A stretch of 64,000 nt of DNA from Talpa occidentalis. Taxonomy: Eukaryota; Chordata; Mammalia; Eulipotyphla; Talpidae. Below, in pieces: positions 11,301 to 22,293 of the stretch (positions within the stretch are counted from its first letter, which is position 1; every line of letters starts with the position of its first letter). Where the stretch lies: NCBI RefSeq assembly GCF_014898055.3, contig NW_023601543.1, forward strand, positions 63,191,782 through 63,255,781. The letters are read 5' to 3'. The position numbers and the translations under genes were made by a program. Under the pieces are notes generated by a model. It did no database searches, was not told the DNA's origin, and saw only the letters and a program-made list of their open reading frames with translations.

Positions 11301-11580
11301 TAAAAAAAAAAAATTATTTATTTATTTATTTATATAAACACTGGGTACAGTCAGAAGCGCGGGAGGATGAGAGAATTCACCAGAGCCAGAGTGGGGAGCA
11401 GAGCAGGAGGAAGGACCGAAGTACACTGCTGAGGGGAGCAGCGGGTGGCAGGAGAGGTCTGCGCGCCATGTGGGACCCTCCTCCGGTGGCTGGGGAGCAG
11501 CTGGGGATCGAACCAGTGCCGCAGAGGCCACGGGCAGCATCGCAATCCAGCGCTCAATCGCTGCGCCACCGGGGAGGTCC
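11301..11580 (-). mobile_element. tRNA-derived SINE, family A (antisense)
   Basis: The tail complement ATTTATATAAACACTGGGTA is followed by a GC-rich body and the head complement CGCCACCGGGGAGGTCC. The body retains many CpGs, so it is relatively young. Confidence 0.94.
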
Positions 11581-11848
11581 CTCCTTTCTCTCTTTTTTGT
11601 CCTCATGGCATTCTTATCATGCCTATGTTATACTTTTTGTAGTGGGCCCTCAGTCCTTGGATATTCCTTTCAGTTTTTTTCAGTCTTTGTTCTCTTTACT
11701 TTTTAAGGATTCTATTGATATACTCTCTAGCTCAGAGATTCTTTCCTCAGCTGTGTCTAATCTACCAGTAAACCCATCAAAAGCATTCTTCATGTCTGTT
11801 ACAGTATTTTGTTTTAATCTTGTAGCGTTTCTTTTCTTTCCCTTTTAT

Positions 11849-12130
11849 TAAAGATTTATTTATTTATTTGTTTGTTTGTTTATTTATTTATACAAGAGCT
11901 GGGGTACAGGCCAGAGGTGCGGGAGGGTGAGAGGATTCACTAGACAGAGCGGGGAGCAGAGCAGGCAGATCTACTGAAATACACTGCTGAGGGGAGCAGC
12001 AGGTGAGACAGGAGAGGTCTGCTGCACCATGTGGGTATCTCTCTGGCTGGCCGGGAATTGAACCTGCGCTGCAGAGGCTGTGGACAGCTTCACAGCGCTG
12101 CACTCAACCCGCTGTGCCACCGGGGAGGCC
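11849..12130 (-). mobile_element. tRNA-derived SINE, family B (antisense)
   Basis: The tail is extended with TTTG units (ATTTGTTTGTTTGTTTATTT). It is joined directly to the next SINE through its poly-T. The outer flanks TAGCGTTTCTTTTC and TAGAGTTTCTTTTC (after 12,404) form a TSD around both copies. Confidence 0.92.
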
Positions 12131-12404
12131 TTTTTTTTAAGATTAAAAAAAAAATTTTATTTATACAAGAACTGGGGTACAGGCCAGAGTGTGGGTGTGT
12201 GAGAGAATTCACCCAAGACAGAGTGGGGAGCAGAACAGGCAGGCAAACTGAAAACACTGCTGAGGGGAGTAGCAGGTGAGGCAGGAAAGGTCTGCTGCAC
12301 CATGTGGGTATCTCCCTGGCTGCCTGGGAATCGAACCTGCCCTGCAGATTCTGCAGACAGCTTCACAGCGCTGTGCTCAACCTGATGCGTCACCAGGGAG
12401 GCCC
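12131..12404 (-). mobile_element. tRNA-derived SINE, family B variant (antisense)
   Basis: A variant with AAAACACTGCTGAGG and the head CACAGCGCTGTGCTCAACC, shared with the copy at 53,313. The tandem placement suggests one of the pair inserted into the other's A-tail. Confidence 0.92.
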
Positions 12405-12680
12405 TTCTAGAGTTTCTTTTCAACTCTTTCTTAGGATTACCTTTTCTCTCATTACATTGCCCATCTGTTCTTACATGCTATCTACTTTATCCATTAGCAT
12501 CCTTAGCATATTAATGATAGTTGTTTTAAGAATCCTGGTCTGAAAATTTTAAGTTCCCTGCAATATCTGGTTTTGTTGCATACTCTGTTCTTTCAAATTG
12601 TGTCTTTTGCCTTTATGTATACCTTACAACTTTTCCTTAATAGACAGAAATGATGTACTGGGAAAAAGGAACTGCTATAA

Positions 12681-14024
12681 ATGACAAAAGAAACAAAAGC
12701 AAATAAAATAAATGGGATTACATCACACTAAAAAGCTTCTGCACAGCAAATGAAAGTATCAGTAAAACAAAGAGACACCCTACTGAAAGGGAGAAAGTAT
12801 TTGCACATCATACATCTGCCAAAGGGCTGGTATCCAAAACATATAATAAATTCATGCAGCTCAACAAAAAGAAAACAATCCAATCAAATAAGGGGCATAA
12901 GAGCTAAATAGACACTTCTCCAAAGAAGACATACAGATGGCCAAGAGGCACATGAAAAAATGCTTATCATCACATATCAGGGAAACAAAAATCAAAACCA
13001 CAATGTGATGCCATCTCACACCTGTGAGGGTAGCCCATATCAAAATGACAGAAACATGTGTTGGTGAGAATGTGGAGAAAAAGGAACCACTGTACACTTT
13101 TGGTGGGAATGTAAATTGACTTAGCCCCTATGGAAAACAGTATGGCAATTTTGCAAAATATTAGAACTAGAGATACCATATGACTCAGCAATTCCACTCC
13201 TAGGTACCTACTCAAAGAACGCAAAAACACTAATTTAGGGCCTCCCTGGTGGCACAATGGGTTAAGCACAGCACTGTGAAGCTACCTGTAGCCACTGTAG
13301 CATGTGTTCGATCCCTGGCCAGGGAGCTACCCACATGGTGCAGCAGACCTCTCCTGTCTTGCCCGCTGTTCCTCTCAGCAGTGTATTTCAGTCAGTCTGC
13401 CTGTTCTGTTCTCCATTCTGTCTCTGGTGAATCCTCTCACGCCCCCGCACCTCTGACCTGAACCTCAGTTCTTGTATGTATAAATAAATAAATCTTAAAA
13501 AAAATAAGCATTAATTCAAAGGGCTATATGCACTCCTGTGTACATTGTAGCACTGTATACAATAGTCAAGCTTTGGAAACAGCTAAATCCCCAAGGACAG
13601 AGGAGTAGATTTAAAAAATGTGGAATACATGCACAATGGAATATTACTCAGATATAAGCAAAGAGGAACTCTTGTTAATTGTGGAAACACAAATGGAACT
13701 GGAGAGCATAATGCTAAGCAAAATACGTCAGACAGAGAAAGACAAATATGAAATGGTTTCACTTACATGTGGAATCTAGAGAAACAAATTGAAGGGTCGG
13801 ATAAAAACAAACCAATAACAAACCTCACTTGTAGAAGTGAGGCTACCAAAAGCAGAGGCGGGAGGGGGCCCACTGGAGTATGTAGAGGATTATTGGGGTT
13901 TTCCTGGTGAGTATGGTGTGAAATCATACATTTGTAGAGGTTTGAACCCATAACTCCTAAAACAAATACAGTGTTGTAAAGCAGCATTACTTTTAAAAAA
14001 AAAGTTTAAAAATAAATAAAAGAA
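12681..14024 (+). mobile_element. 5'-truncated LINE-1 with TSD
   Basis: Sense L1 from the ORF2 C-terminal region to the 3' end. It starts near AATAAATGGGATTACATCAC and continues through GAAGACATACAGATGGCC, TCAGGGAAACAAAAATCAAA, GGTGGGAATGTAAATTGAC and ACATGTGGAATCTAGAG, with an A-rich end. The TSD AACTGCTATAAAT at about 12,668-12,680 and 14,028-14,040 shows a discrete insertion. A family B SINE lies inside. Confidence 0.85.
13238..13504 (+). mobile_element. tRNA-derived SINE, family B, inside L1
   Basis: It starts GGGCCTCCCTGGTGGCACAA and ends TGTATAAATAAATAAATC plus A(n). The TSD is approximate, CACTAATTTA on the left and GCATTAATTCA on the right. Confidence 0.94.
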
Positions 14025-14798
14025 AGAAACTGCTATAAATAGGACTTAGTAATGTGATGTTGAGGGCGGGGGAAGGGGAGCAGTGCATATTCCTATGATT
14101 AAATATCATTCTTTTAAAGACCCTATTTCTCCAGACTGAACTTCACAAGTGTTTTCTGATTTTTCTTCTGCCACAGATGGGATAGTTAGTGTGGTCTGAA
14201 GTTGAGTATTTCCGTTCCTCCTAGGTCAGTTAAGTCTGGATTCTACCCCTGCTGGCTAGGGACAGTATATCCCTCCCCTGGCCCCTGGCAGCCTTTGTTA
14301 AGAGGAATGAGTGTGGTACCATATTTCAAAATGTTTCCTTTTCTTCCCCTCTGCTACCTCTGCATGAGGTAACTGATCTTTGATATTTACTGTGGGTAAC
14401 ATGTTGATCTTCTAAAGGTAAATCTCATAGTATTGTGGAGGTCCCTTATGACTGGGTACTCCTAGAGTTTTACCTGTTAGAATTTTCCACACTGAGCTTT
14501 CAGCATTTCATCAATTACAGTTCGGGTTTTCCTCCAGTGGTTTCCATTATGTGTCTGCTCTAGTAAGCTGTGACTTATGTTCATATGTTCGTCTCTCCAA
14601 TCCTGGGGGCAGTTATTTGCTCCCCAAAATCAAGAACTCTGGATTTCTTGATCTTCTCAGCTTTTTACTTCTTGTTAGGACAGCATAGCAACTTCCAAGC
14701 TCCTTACATTAGAAATCATAACTGAAAGTTTCAGTCATTGTATTTTCAACTGCAGAATTTCTATGTGGTTCTTTTTAAAAAAAAAATCTTTTATCTCA

Positions 14799-15030
14799 GG
14801 GCCTCCCCGGTGGCGCAGCCATTGAGCGCTGGGATGCGAAGCTCCCCACAGCCTCTGCAGCGCCGGTTTGATCCCTGGTGGCCGGCGAGGGTCCCACATG
14901 GCATGCAGACCTCTCCTGCCGCCCGCTGCTCCCCTCAGCAGTGTACTTCCTCAGTCTGCCTGCTCTGCTCTCCGCTCTGGCTCTGGTGAATTCTCTCACC
15001 CTCCCGCGCTTCTGATGTACCCAGTGCTTG

Positions 15031-15073
<43 letters not shown>

Positions 15074-15091
15074 ATCTTTAAAAAAAAAAAT
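14799..15091 (+). mobile_element. tRNA-derived SINE, family A, with expanded AAAT tail
   Basis: A clear A box (GGTGGCGCAGCCATTGAG) and B-box region (GGTTTGATCC), followed by about eleven AAAT repeats (15,031-15,075) and poly-A. The flanks TTTTATCTC and TTTTATGTC suggest a diverged TSD. Confidence 0.95.
15031..15075. repeat. (AAAT)n microsatellite in SINE tail
   Basis: About eleven perfect tetranucleotide units grown from the SINE's AAATAAAT tail. Confidence 0.95.
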
Positions 15092-15144
15092 TTTATGTCT
15101 ACTAATATTTCCTGTTTGATGAGACGTAGTCATTCTCTCAGTTG

Positions 15145-16015
15145 GTTAGGGCTGTTATAACAAAATATTACAGACTGAGTGGCTTTGTTACAGGGCCCAA
15201 CTCAAGAGTGGGTCCTTTGATCTCTTGGGAAAGAATTCACCAGAGAACATTAGGTATAGTTGAACCATGCATGAGGGAACCAGTGCCAGAAGGAGAATTT
15301 AGCCTGGCTCTGTGAAGGGAGTTAGGAAGAGATAGTTAATGGTTAGGTTCACAAGGCCGGTTGAAGGAGAGCATGGGTAGCTTGTTCTGGGTTGGGCAAT
15401 GCCTGGACATGTGCAGCTGGGTTACATTCCAACCATGCATGCAGGCTGTGGGCCTTCTCCCTCCAGGAAATTGTGAGATAATCATTAGTCAGGATCTAAT
15501 GCTTTTTGTCTAGCTTGGAGCCTCACGGTCAGTGTGGTGGGCCGAATTGTTTGGACAGGATGTTGTGAAAGGGCTCACCAGTCCATGATTTTGTACACCT
15601 GTACAAACCAGACTTGGGTCAACTCTTATCCTACCAGCTCACAATTTCTTTTACCTAAACCATCTTAACTTAAACAGCAAACATGTATTTCTCATGCTTT
15701 GGAGTCTGGGAAAGCCAAGATCAAGGCTTTGGCTGATCTGGTAAGGACCTGCCTCCTGGTTCATAGATGGCTATCTTGTTTTAGCCTCACATGGTAGAAG
15801 GGGTAAGGGAGCTCTCAGGGATTACTTTATAAAAGCAGTAATCTCATTTATGAAGACCCTATTGTTTTGACCTAATCACCTCCAAGCATCCCACCTTTAA
15901 ATACCATGACATTGGGTATTTGATTTCAACAGATAAATTGGTGGTGGGCCCTGGGAGATGGGGGTGGGGGAACACATTCAGTTTATAGCAGTCATCATAC
16001 CTTTCTTTTCTTTTA
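15145..16015 (-). mobile_element. MLT1-type MaLR LTR (antisense), interrupted
   Basis: Reverse of the familiar MaLR 3' LTR: GCTGTTATAACAAAATATTA, CAGACTGAGTGGCTT, then AAACAGCAAACATGTATTTC, AGTCTGGGAAAGCCAAGATC, TCCTGGTTCATAGATGGC and ACCTAATCACCTCCAAGC. A 480-bp sequence (15,186-15,668) sits between two halves that are contiguous in MLT1. Confidence 0.8.
15186..15668. mobile_element. LTR-like insertion inside the MLT1
   Basis: It begins TGTTACAGGGCCCAACTCAA at a point where the MLT1 phrase is broken, and ends near CATCTTAACTT. The short flanks GGCTT and AACTT could be a decayed 5-bp duplication. The size and TG start fit a solo LTR. I do not recognise the family and see no certain polyadenylation signal. 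Confidence 0.45.
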
Positions 16016-16032
16016 AAGACTGATTTCCTTTA

Positions 16033-16309
16033 GGGCCTCTGTGGTGCAAGGGGTTAAGCACCGCACTATGAAGCAATCCACAGCCACTGCAGCTACTGCA
16101 GCACAAGTTCAATCCCCGGCTGGCAAGGGAGCAACCCATATGGTGCAGCAGACCTCTCCTGACTTGCCCGCTGCTCCCCTCAGCAGTGTATTTCAGCCAG
16201 TCTGCTTGTTCTGTTCCCCACTCTGTCTCTGGTGAATCCTCTCAGCCCTCGCACCTCTGGCCTGTACCCCAGCTCTTGTATGCATAAATAAATAAATCTT
16301 TTAAAAAAA
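16033..16309 (+). mobile_element. tRNA-derived SINE, family B
   Basis: It starts GGGCCTCTGTGGTGCAAGGG. A three-codon-like GCAGCTACT insertion lies next to GCAGCC in the anticodon-arm region. The tail is GTATGCATAAATAAATAAATC plus A(n). No clean TSD seen. Confidence 0.93.
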
Positions 16310-16330
16310 ACTTTCAATAAATTATAACTA

Positions 16331-16642
16331 ATGGGAATGTACCTCAACATAGTAAAGGCCATATATGGCAAGCCCACAGCTAACATCGTATGTAATGGGG
16401 AAAGGTTAAACACTTTCCCTCTAATATTAGGAACAAGACAAGAGTGCCTACTATTATCACTCCTACTCAACATATTACTGGGAGTCCCAGACAGAGCAAT
16501 TAAGCAAGTAACGGGGGAAAGCATCCAAAATGGAAAAAATGGAAATGAAGTGAAAAAATTGTCTTTATTTGCATATGATCTTATCTTACATGTAGAAAAT
16601 CCTAAAGACATCACTAAAAAAATTTTAGAACAAGTAAATTGA
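16331..16642 (+). pseudogene. L1 ORF2 reverse-transcriptase fragment, inactive
   Basis: The longest open L1 piece (about 103 codons) matches the ORF2 palm region: IVKAIYGKPTANIV, then LILGTRQECLLLSLLLNIL, then LFAYDLILHVENP. In active L1 ORF2 the last block contains the catalytic FADD motif. Here the second aspartate position before the final D reads Y (FAYD), so a metal-binding carboxylate is lost. RQG..LSP is also degraded to RQECLLLS. Confidence 0.85.
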
Positions 16643-17363
16643 GTAAAGTTTCTGGATATAAATTTCAGTTGCATTTCTATATACTAACAATGAAATATCT
16701 TGAAAAGAATAAATTAAACAATCCCATTCATGATAGCATAAAAAATAAATGGTTAGGAACAAACCAAAGAGGTAAAAGATCAGTACAATGAAGACTGTAA
16801 GACTTTGATGATAGAAACTGAAAATGACACAAAAGGAAAGATATCCTGTGTTTGTGGGTCAGAAGGATTAACATTGTTAAAATATCCATACTATGCAAAG
16901 TAATGTGTAGATTTAGTATAATCCTTATCAAAATTCCAAAAGTACTTCTTCATGGGAATAGAAAAAAAATCTAAAATTCATATGGAATCACAAAAGATCC
17001 TGAGTATCAAAAGAAGATAAGGAACAAAGCTAGAGGTATCACACTTCCTGATTTCAAACTATACTACAAACCTATAGTACTCAAAATAATATGATATTGG
17101 TATAAAAATAGACATATAAACCAATGGAACAGTATTAGGACCACAGAGATAAATCCATACATATACATATAAGTATTATTTGAGAAGGGAGTCAAGAATA
17201 GTCAGTGGGGGAAAGGATAGTCTCTTGAATAAGTGTCCCTGGATAATTGGATATTCACGTGTAAAACAAAGAAAGTAAACTGTATTAAACCAGTCATAAA
17301 AATTAACTCAAAATGGATTTGAGACTTAAACATAAGACCTAAAACTATAAAACTCCCAGAAGA

Positions 17364-17624
17364 GGGCCTCCCCGGTGGCGCAGCGGGTTGAGCACCCTAT
17401 GAAGCTGTCCGCAGCCTCTGCAGCATGGGTTCGATCCTGGCCGGCCGGTGAGAATCCCACATGGGGCAGCAGACCTCTCCCGTTGCTCCCCCTGCTCCCC
17501 TCAGCAGTGTATCTCGGTCCGTCTGCCTGTTCGGCTCCCTGCTCTGGCTCTGGTGAATTCTCTCACCCTCCCTTGCCTCTGACTGTACCCAGTGCTTGTA
17601 TAAAAAAAAATCTTAAAAAAAAAA
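17364..17624 (+). mobile_element. tRNA-derived SINE, chimeric (B-like head, A-like tail)
   Basis: The head has CCTATGAAGCTGTCCGCAGC and CAGCAGACCTCTCC as in family B, but the 3' part reads GAATTCTCTCACCCTCC and CTGACTGTACCCAGTGCTTG as in family A. The TSD ACTCCCAGAAGA (17,352-17,363 and after 17,627) is perfect, so the hybrid structure existed before insertion. Confidence 0.93.
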
Positions 17625-17948
17625 CAACACTCCCAGAAGAAAACATTTGGGGAAAAGCTCTTTATTAGTGTTGGCAGTGATTATTTTGGATTTGATACCA
17701 AAAGTACAAGTAAAGAAAAAAAAAAAAAAAGCAAATGGGACTATATTTCAAAAACAGCTTTTGCACAATGAATGAAACAAGCAAAATGCAAGGGATACCT
17801 ACGGAATGAGAGAAAATATATGTTAAACCATATATCTGATGATGGGTTAATAATCAAAATAGTTAAGGAACTCATACAAATCAATAGCAATAACTCACAC
17901 ACACACAAACAATACAACCTAAGTAATCCAATTAAAAATGGGCAAACA

Positions 17949-18285
17949 GGGCTTCGCCGGTGGCGCAGCGGTTGAGCGCTGGGTTGCGGAGCTGCCTGCG
18001 GCCTCTGCGGTGCCGGTTCGATCCCCAGCTGCTCCCCGGCCACAGGAGGAGGGTCCCACATGGCGCGCAGACCTCTCCTGCCGCCCGCTGCTCCCCTCAG
18101 CAGTGTACTTCGGTCCTTCTGCCTGCTCTGCTCCCTGCTCTGGCTCTGGTGAATTCTCTCACCCTCCCGCGCTTCTGACTGTACCCAGTGCATGTATAAA
18201 CAAAAAAACAAAGACAAAAACAAAACAAACAAACAAATAAATAAAAACATGCCTCTATAAAAAAAAATAAAATTAAAAAAAAAAT
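17949..18285 (+). mobile_element. tRNA-derived SINE, subfamily A2
   Basis: GC-rich head (TGGCGCAGCGGTTGAGCGC; B box GGTTCGATCCCC) with the A2 tail: CATGTATAAACAAAAAAAC, a CAAA/AAAC-rich run, ACATGCCTCTATA and poly-A. The TSD AAAAATGGGCAAA is perfect on both sides. Confidence 0.96.
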
Positions 18286-19063
18286 AAAAATGGGCAAAGG
18301 ATCCTAACAGACATTTTGCAAAGAAGATATACAGATAACCAAGGGGTACAAGAAAAAGTGGCCAACATCATTAATCATCAGGGAAATACAAATAAAAACC
18401 ACAATGGAGATGATTCACCTAGAAATGATTAGCATCACACCTCACACTTGTTAGCACGGCTATTATAAAAAAGACAAGAAATTCCAAGTGTTGACAAAGA
18501 TGTAGAAAAAAGGGAATACCTGTGCATTGTGGTGGGCATAAATTGGTATAGTCACTATGGAAAACAGTGTGGTAGTTCCTTAAAAAATTATATATAAACA
18601 TACATACACACACACACAATGGAACATTACTCAGTTATTAAAAGTAAGGAAATACTGCTACTGTGAGAATATGGATGATACTTGAGGACAATATGCTCAG
18701 TGAAATTAGTCAGATAGAGAAAGACATACTGAATGATCTCACTTATATATGGAATCTTAAAAAGCTGAACTCATAGAAACAGACTAGAACAATGGTTGCC
18801 ATAGCCCGTGGAGGTGAGGTGTATGGTGGGTGGGGGATGGGTGAAATGGAGCAATGTTGTTCAAAGGGTATAAAGTCTCACTTAAAGATGAATAAGTACC
18901 AGGGATCTAATGTCAACATGGTGACTATAGTTAATGATTCATTATATACTTGAAAGTTGCTTAGAGAGTAGATCTTTAATGTTCTCACCATACACACAAA
19001 AAGGTAATTATGTGAGGTGATGGAGGTGTTAAGTAGATTTATTGTGGTAATCATTTTACAGTA

Positions 19064-19891
19064 CAGTTGACCTTTAAACAACATGAGGGTGAGTGTGAAC
19101 CCCCACACAGTCAAAAATCTGTGTATAACTTTTTTTTTCAGTGTTTACCTGAAGATGGTTAGCATCATGTCACGTTTTAAGCAGATATTTGTCACATTTG
19201 AGCTCAACATAACAGCAACAGGAGGTGTCTACAGTCACAGCGTATGCACTACAGCTAATTTTATGCAATCAGGATTTCATGCTACAGCATTACATTTTTC
19301 TTGACTGAATGTTGCCACGTATGGTCTGTAAGCACGTGTGAGTTTTGATAAATTTTAACTTTTGTAATATGTTTGTGAATATTTCATGCCAGTAAATGAT
19401 AAAACAATCATCTACATAAATGTTATGCATTCATGACACACCTTTTTCTTTTTAACATTTTTCTTTTCTTTTATTTTTTTTAAAGATTTATTTATTTATG
19501 CATACAAGAGCTGGGGTACAGGTCAGAGATATGGGGAGTGAGAGGACTCACCAGAGACAGAATGGGGAACAGAACAGGCAGACTGACTGAAATACACTGC
19601 TGAGGGGAGCAGTGGGCCAGACAGGAGAGGTCTGCTGCGCCATGTGGGTTTCTCTCTGGCTGGCTGGGGATCGAACTCGTGCTGCAGAGGCTGTGGTTTG
19701 CTTCATAGTGTGGTGCTTAACTCCTTGAGCCACCAGGGAGGCCCTCTTTTTGACATTTCCAGGCTAGGGGATTTGTCTGAGTTTTTCCAGACTGTCACAA
19801 ATCTCAAAAAACTTTTAAAAATATTTATTGAAAAAATCTGCTTGTAAGTGGAGCCACAGAGTTCAAATCCATGTTGTTCAAGGGCCAACTA
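19064..19891 (+). mobile_element. Tigger-type (TcMar) DNA transposon, non-autonomous
   Basis: The terminal inverted repeats are visible. The left end is CAGTTGACCTTTAAACAACA. The right end reverse-complements to TAGTTGGCCCTTGAACAACA. The TA target duplication is present (19,062-19,063 and 19,892-19,893), and the L1 3' end joins cleanly across it. The interior has no transposase frame. A family B SINE (19,468-19,744) inserted later. The terminal sequence matches what I recall for Tigger2/MER2-like elements. Confidence 0.85.
19468..19744 (-). mobile_element. tRNA-derived SINE, family B (antisense), inside Tigger
   Basis: Tail complement AAAGATTTATTTATTTATGC, ending CACCAGGGAGGCCC. The TSD is approximate: CTTTTTAACATTTTTC and CTTTTTGACATTTCC. 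Confidence 0.94.
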
Positions 19892-20030
19892 TACATACAT
19901 GTATCAAATCATCACATTGTACACATTAAAGGTACACAAGTTTAATATGTGTTAGTATAAATGTATGTTAACTACATCTCAATGATGTTGGAAAAAATAA
20001 AGCCATTTATAATATTTAAAAAAGAACATA
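19892..20030 (+). mobile_element. Terminal part of the L1 at 16.3-19.06 kb
   Basis: TACATGTATCAAATCATCAC then ATTGTACACATTAAAGGTA is the usual L1 3' terminus. It continues the element interrupted by the Tigger insertion. Confidence 0.8.
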
Positions 20031-20032
20031 TC

Positions 20033-20288
20033 GGGCCTCCCCTGGTGGCGCAGCAGTTGAGCGCTGGGCTGCAAAGCTGCCCGCAGCCTCTGCTGCGCCG
20101 GTTCGATCTCCGGCCACTGGCGAGGGTCCCACATGGCGCGCAGACCTCTCCTGCCGCCCGCTGCTCCCCTCAGCAGTGTATTTCGTCAGTCTGCCTGTTC
20201 TGTTCCCTGCTCTGGCTCTGGTGAATTCTCTCACCCTCCCGCGCTTCTGACTGTACCCAGTGCTTGTATAAATATAAATAATATAACA
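20033..20288 (+). mobile_element. tRNA-derived SINE, family A
   Basis: Starts GGGCCTCCCCTGGTGGCGCA, B box GGTTCGATCTC, ends CCAGTGCTTGTATAAATATA. The tail is short and irregular. Confidence 0.94.
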
Positions 20289-20319
20289 ACAAGGGCCAAC
20301 TATAAATTGTATAAATAAT

Positions 20320-21050
20320 AAAAGAAGGGTCTCCAAACTTTATAGCAACACAGACCCACAACAAGAAATAAGAAGAGTCCAAATAGCAGCCTTATCTCTC
20401 ACCTCAAGAAATTAGAAAAAGAACAAAGAAAACCAAAAGCGAGTAGAAGAAGGAAATAATAAAAATTAGAGCCAAAATGAATGAAACAGAAATATAAAAG
20501 ACAGTCCAAAGGGTCGATGAAACCAAAAGCTGGCTCTTTGAAAAAAATCAACAAAATAGACAAACCTCTAGCTAGACCCACTAAGAAAATAAAGGGAAAA
20601 AAATCTAATAAATTGAATTGGAAATGAAAGAGGAGAAATTGCAACAGATTTCTGAACTAAGAAGATCATGAGAGATTACTATGTAGATTACTATGAATAA
20701 CAGATGAAATGGAGAAATTCTTAGTGATCGACAACTGTTCAAGACTGAACTAGGAAGAAACGGAATACTTGAACAGACCAATCAAGCAAGGAACTGAAAC
20801 AGTAATCAAGACTCCCAAGAAACAAAAGCCCAGGCTCAGATGATTTTACTAGTAAGTTCTATCAAACCTTTATAGATGAACCAATATCTATTCTTCTCAA
20901 ACATGTCCAAAAAATAGAGAAAGGGGGAAAAGCTTCCAAACACATTTTATGAGGTCATCACCACTCTGATACCAAAACCTGACAAAGATATAACACACAA
21001 AAAAGAATAGCACACCATATCCCTGATTAACATAGATGCAAAAATTCGAG
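20320..21050 (+). mobile_element. LINE-1 ORF2 5' half (sense)
   Basis: Landmarks of ORF2 before the RT core: ACCAAAAGCTGGCTCTTTGA, ATAGACAAACCTCTAGCTAG, GATGATTTTACTAGTAAGTT, and ACTCTGATACCAAAACCTGA. It ends abruptly at an opposite-orientation L1 piece near 21,050. Multiple stops. Confidence 0.8.
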
Positions 21051-21715
21051 CCAACTGGTCCCCTCCCGAGCCCCTTCACCTTTCATAAGCACCATGCTAT
21101 TGTCAGAATCTAGGGTTTTGTTTTGTTTTATGTTGTTTCTTTACTTTGTTTCTTTATTTTCCACATGAGTGAAATTATACAGTATTTGAATTTCTCCATG
21201 TGACATATTCGCTTAGCATAATTCCCTCAAGTTTCCATGTTTTTGCAAATGGCAAGATTTCATCTTTTTTGTTTTTATATAGCTGAGACTATTTCCATCA
21301 CCCTATTAATGAACTCTAGACCATTAACAGTCACTTCCCATTCCTCCCTACCCCCAGCCAGAGGCAATGACTAATCTACTTTCAGTCTCTATGGATTTGC
21401 CTATGCTGGCATTTCATATTAAAGAAATCATAAATAAGTGGTTTTTGGTCTGGTTTCTTTCCCTTCTAATGCTTTTAAGATCCATTTATACTATAGTATG
21501 TATTACTACCTCATTCATTTTTATGGTTGAATAATATTCCACTGTATGGGAATCCCATATTTTATTTACCCATTCATCAGTTGATTTTCATGTGGGTTGT
21601 TTCCACTTTTTGGTTATTATGAATAATGCTGTTATGACTCTTTGAAAACATGTTTTTCTGTATATGTGAGTTTCATTTCTCTTGGAGTGGAATTACAGGC
21701 TCATATGATAAGGAA
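21051..21715 (-). mobile_element. LINE-1 3' region(s), antisense
   Basis: Two antisense 3' segments in series (about 21,060-21,300 and 21,300-21,715). The phrases include ATGAGTGAAATTATACAGTA, GTTTTTGCAAATGGCAAGAT, GTTGAATAATATTCCACTGT and TGGAGTGGAATTACAGGC. The repeated coverage of the same L1 interval implies two elements. Confidence 0.75.
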
Positions 21716-21910
21716 GAGTTTTAATTACCTTAGGAAGGCTTATACATAAAACATCATACAGGAAGGGTTCAAATACACCAGGAAGTATCCCAAATACATC
21801 ATAAATTCCCTCAAAAAGAAAGAATGTGTCTCAAAAGCATCATAAATCATCTCAAACTAGTCAGTAATGGTCTCAATGAAGTAAAGACGAATTCAAAATA
21901 TGTCACTTAG

Positions 21911-22176
21911 GGGCCTCCCTGGTGGCGCAAGCAGTTGAACACAGCACTGTGGAGCTGTCCGCAGCCTCTGTGGTGTGAGTTCGATCCCTGGCCAGCCAAT
22001 GGAGCTACATACATGGCACAGCAGACTTCTCCTGCCTCGCCCGCTACTCCCCTCAGCATGTATTTCAGTTAGTCTGCCTGTTCTGTTCCCTGCTCTGTCT
22101 CTGGTGAATCCTCTTACCTCCTGCACCTCTGGCCTACCCCAGTTCTTCTATACATAAATAAATAAATCTTTTCTAA
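21911..22176 (+). mobile_element. tRNA-derived SINE, family B, in the array
   Basis: Starts GGGCCTCCCTGGTGGCGCAA. The TSD is near-perfect, ATGTCACTTAG on the left and ATGTCACTAAG on the right. Confidence 0.94.
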
Positions 22177-22293
22177 AAATGTCACTAAGGGCTGCAAACT
22201 GAGATGAACATTTTAAATACATCACAAAACACCTCAAAATTAAAGGAAGAATAATCAGGGAAGGCCTCAAACCTATTAAGAAGGGTCTCAAAT

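Larger units (their letters stand above)
11581..12680 (-). mobile_element. Ancient LINE fragment (antisense), left part
   Basis: AT-rich sequence with phrases such as GGATTCTATTGATATACTCT and ATTGCCCATCTGTTCTTACA, which resemble old L1M/HAL1 3' regions in reverse. Two SINEs (11,849-12,404) and then an L1 (12,681-14,024) split it. The family assignment is weak. Confidence 0.4.
14025..15140 (-). mobile_element. Ancient LINE fragment (antisense), right part
   Basis: Continues 11,581-12,680 after the L1 insertion. It includes ATTTTCAACTGCAGAATTTC then TATGTGGTTCTTTTTA, a phrase I associate with old L1M/HAL1 elements in reverse. No open frame of note is seen. Family tentative. Confidence 0.4.
16310..19063 (+). 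mobile_element. LINE-1, ORF2 middle to 3' end (sense)
   Basis: The longest sense L1 here. It covers the ORF2 reverse-transcriptase segment (16,331-16,642), then AGAACAAAGCTAGAGGTATC-like and TACTACAAACCTATAGTAC segments, and the 3' UTR with AATGATCTCACTTATATATG. Two SINEs (17,364 and 17,949) and a Tigger element (19,064) interrupt it. The 3' terminus continues at 19,892-20,010. It is inactive because of many stops. Confidence 0.85.

Noticed and set aside
20270..20310. Second Tigger terminus suggested by CAAGGGCCAACTAT
   Set aside because: Only about 14 bases match the Tigger right end at 19,878-19,891, with no partner end and no TA duplication nearby.
20320..21715. Twin-priming (5'-inverted) L1
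   Set aside because: The sense piece lies left of the antisense piece with 3' parts facing each other, which is not the arrangement produced by twin priming. Two separate elements are simpler.
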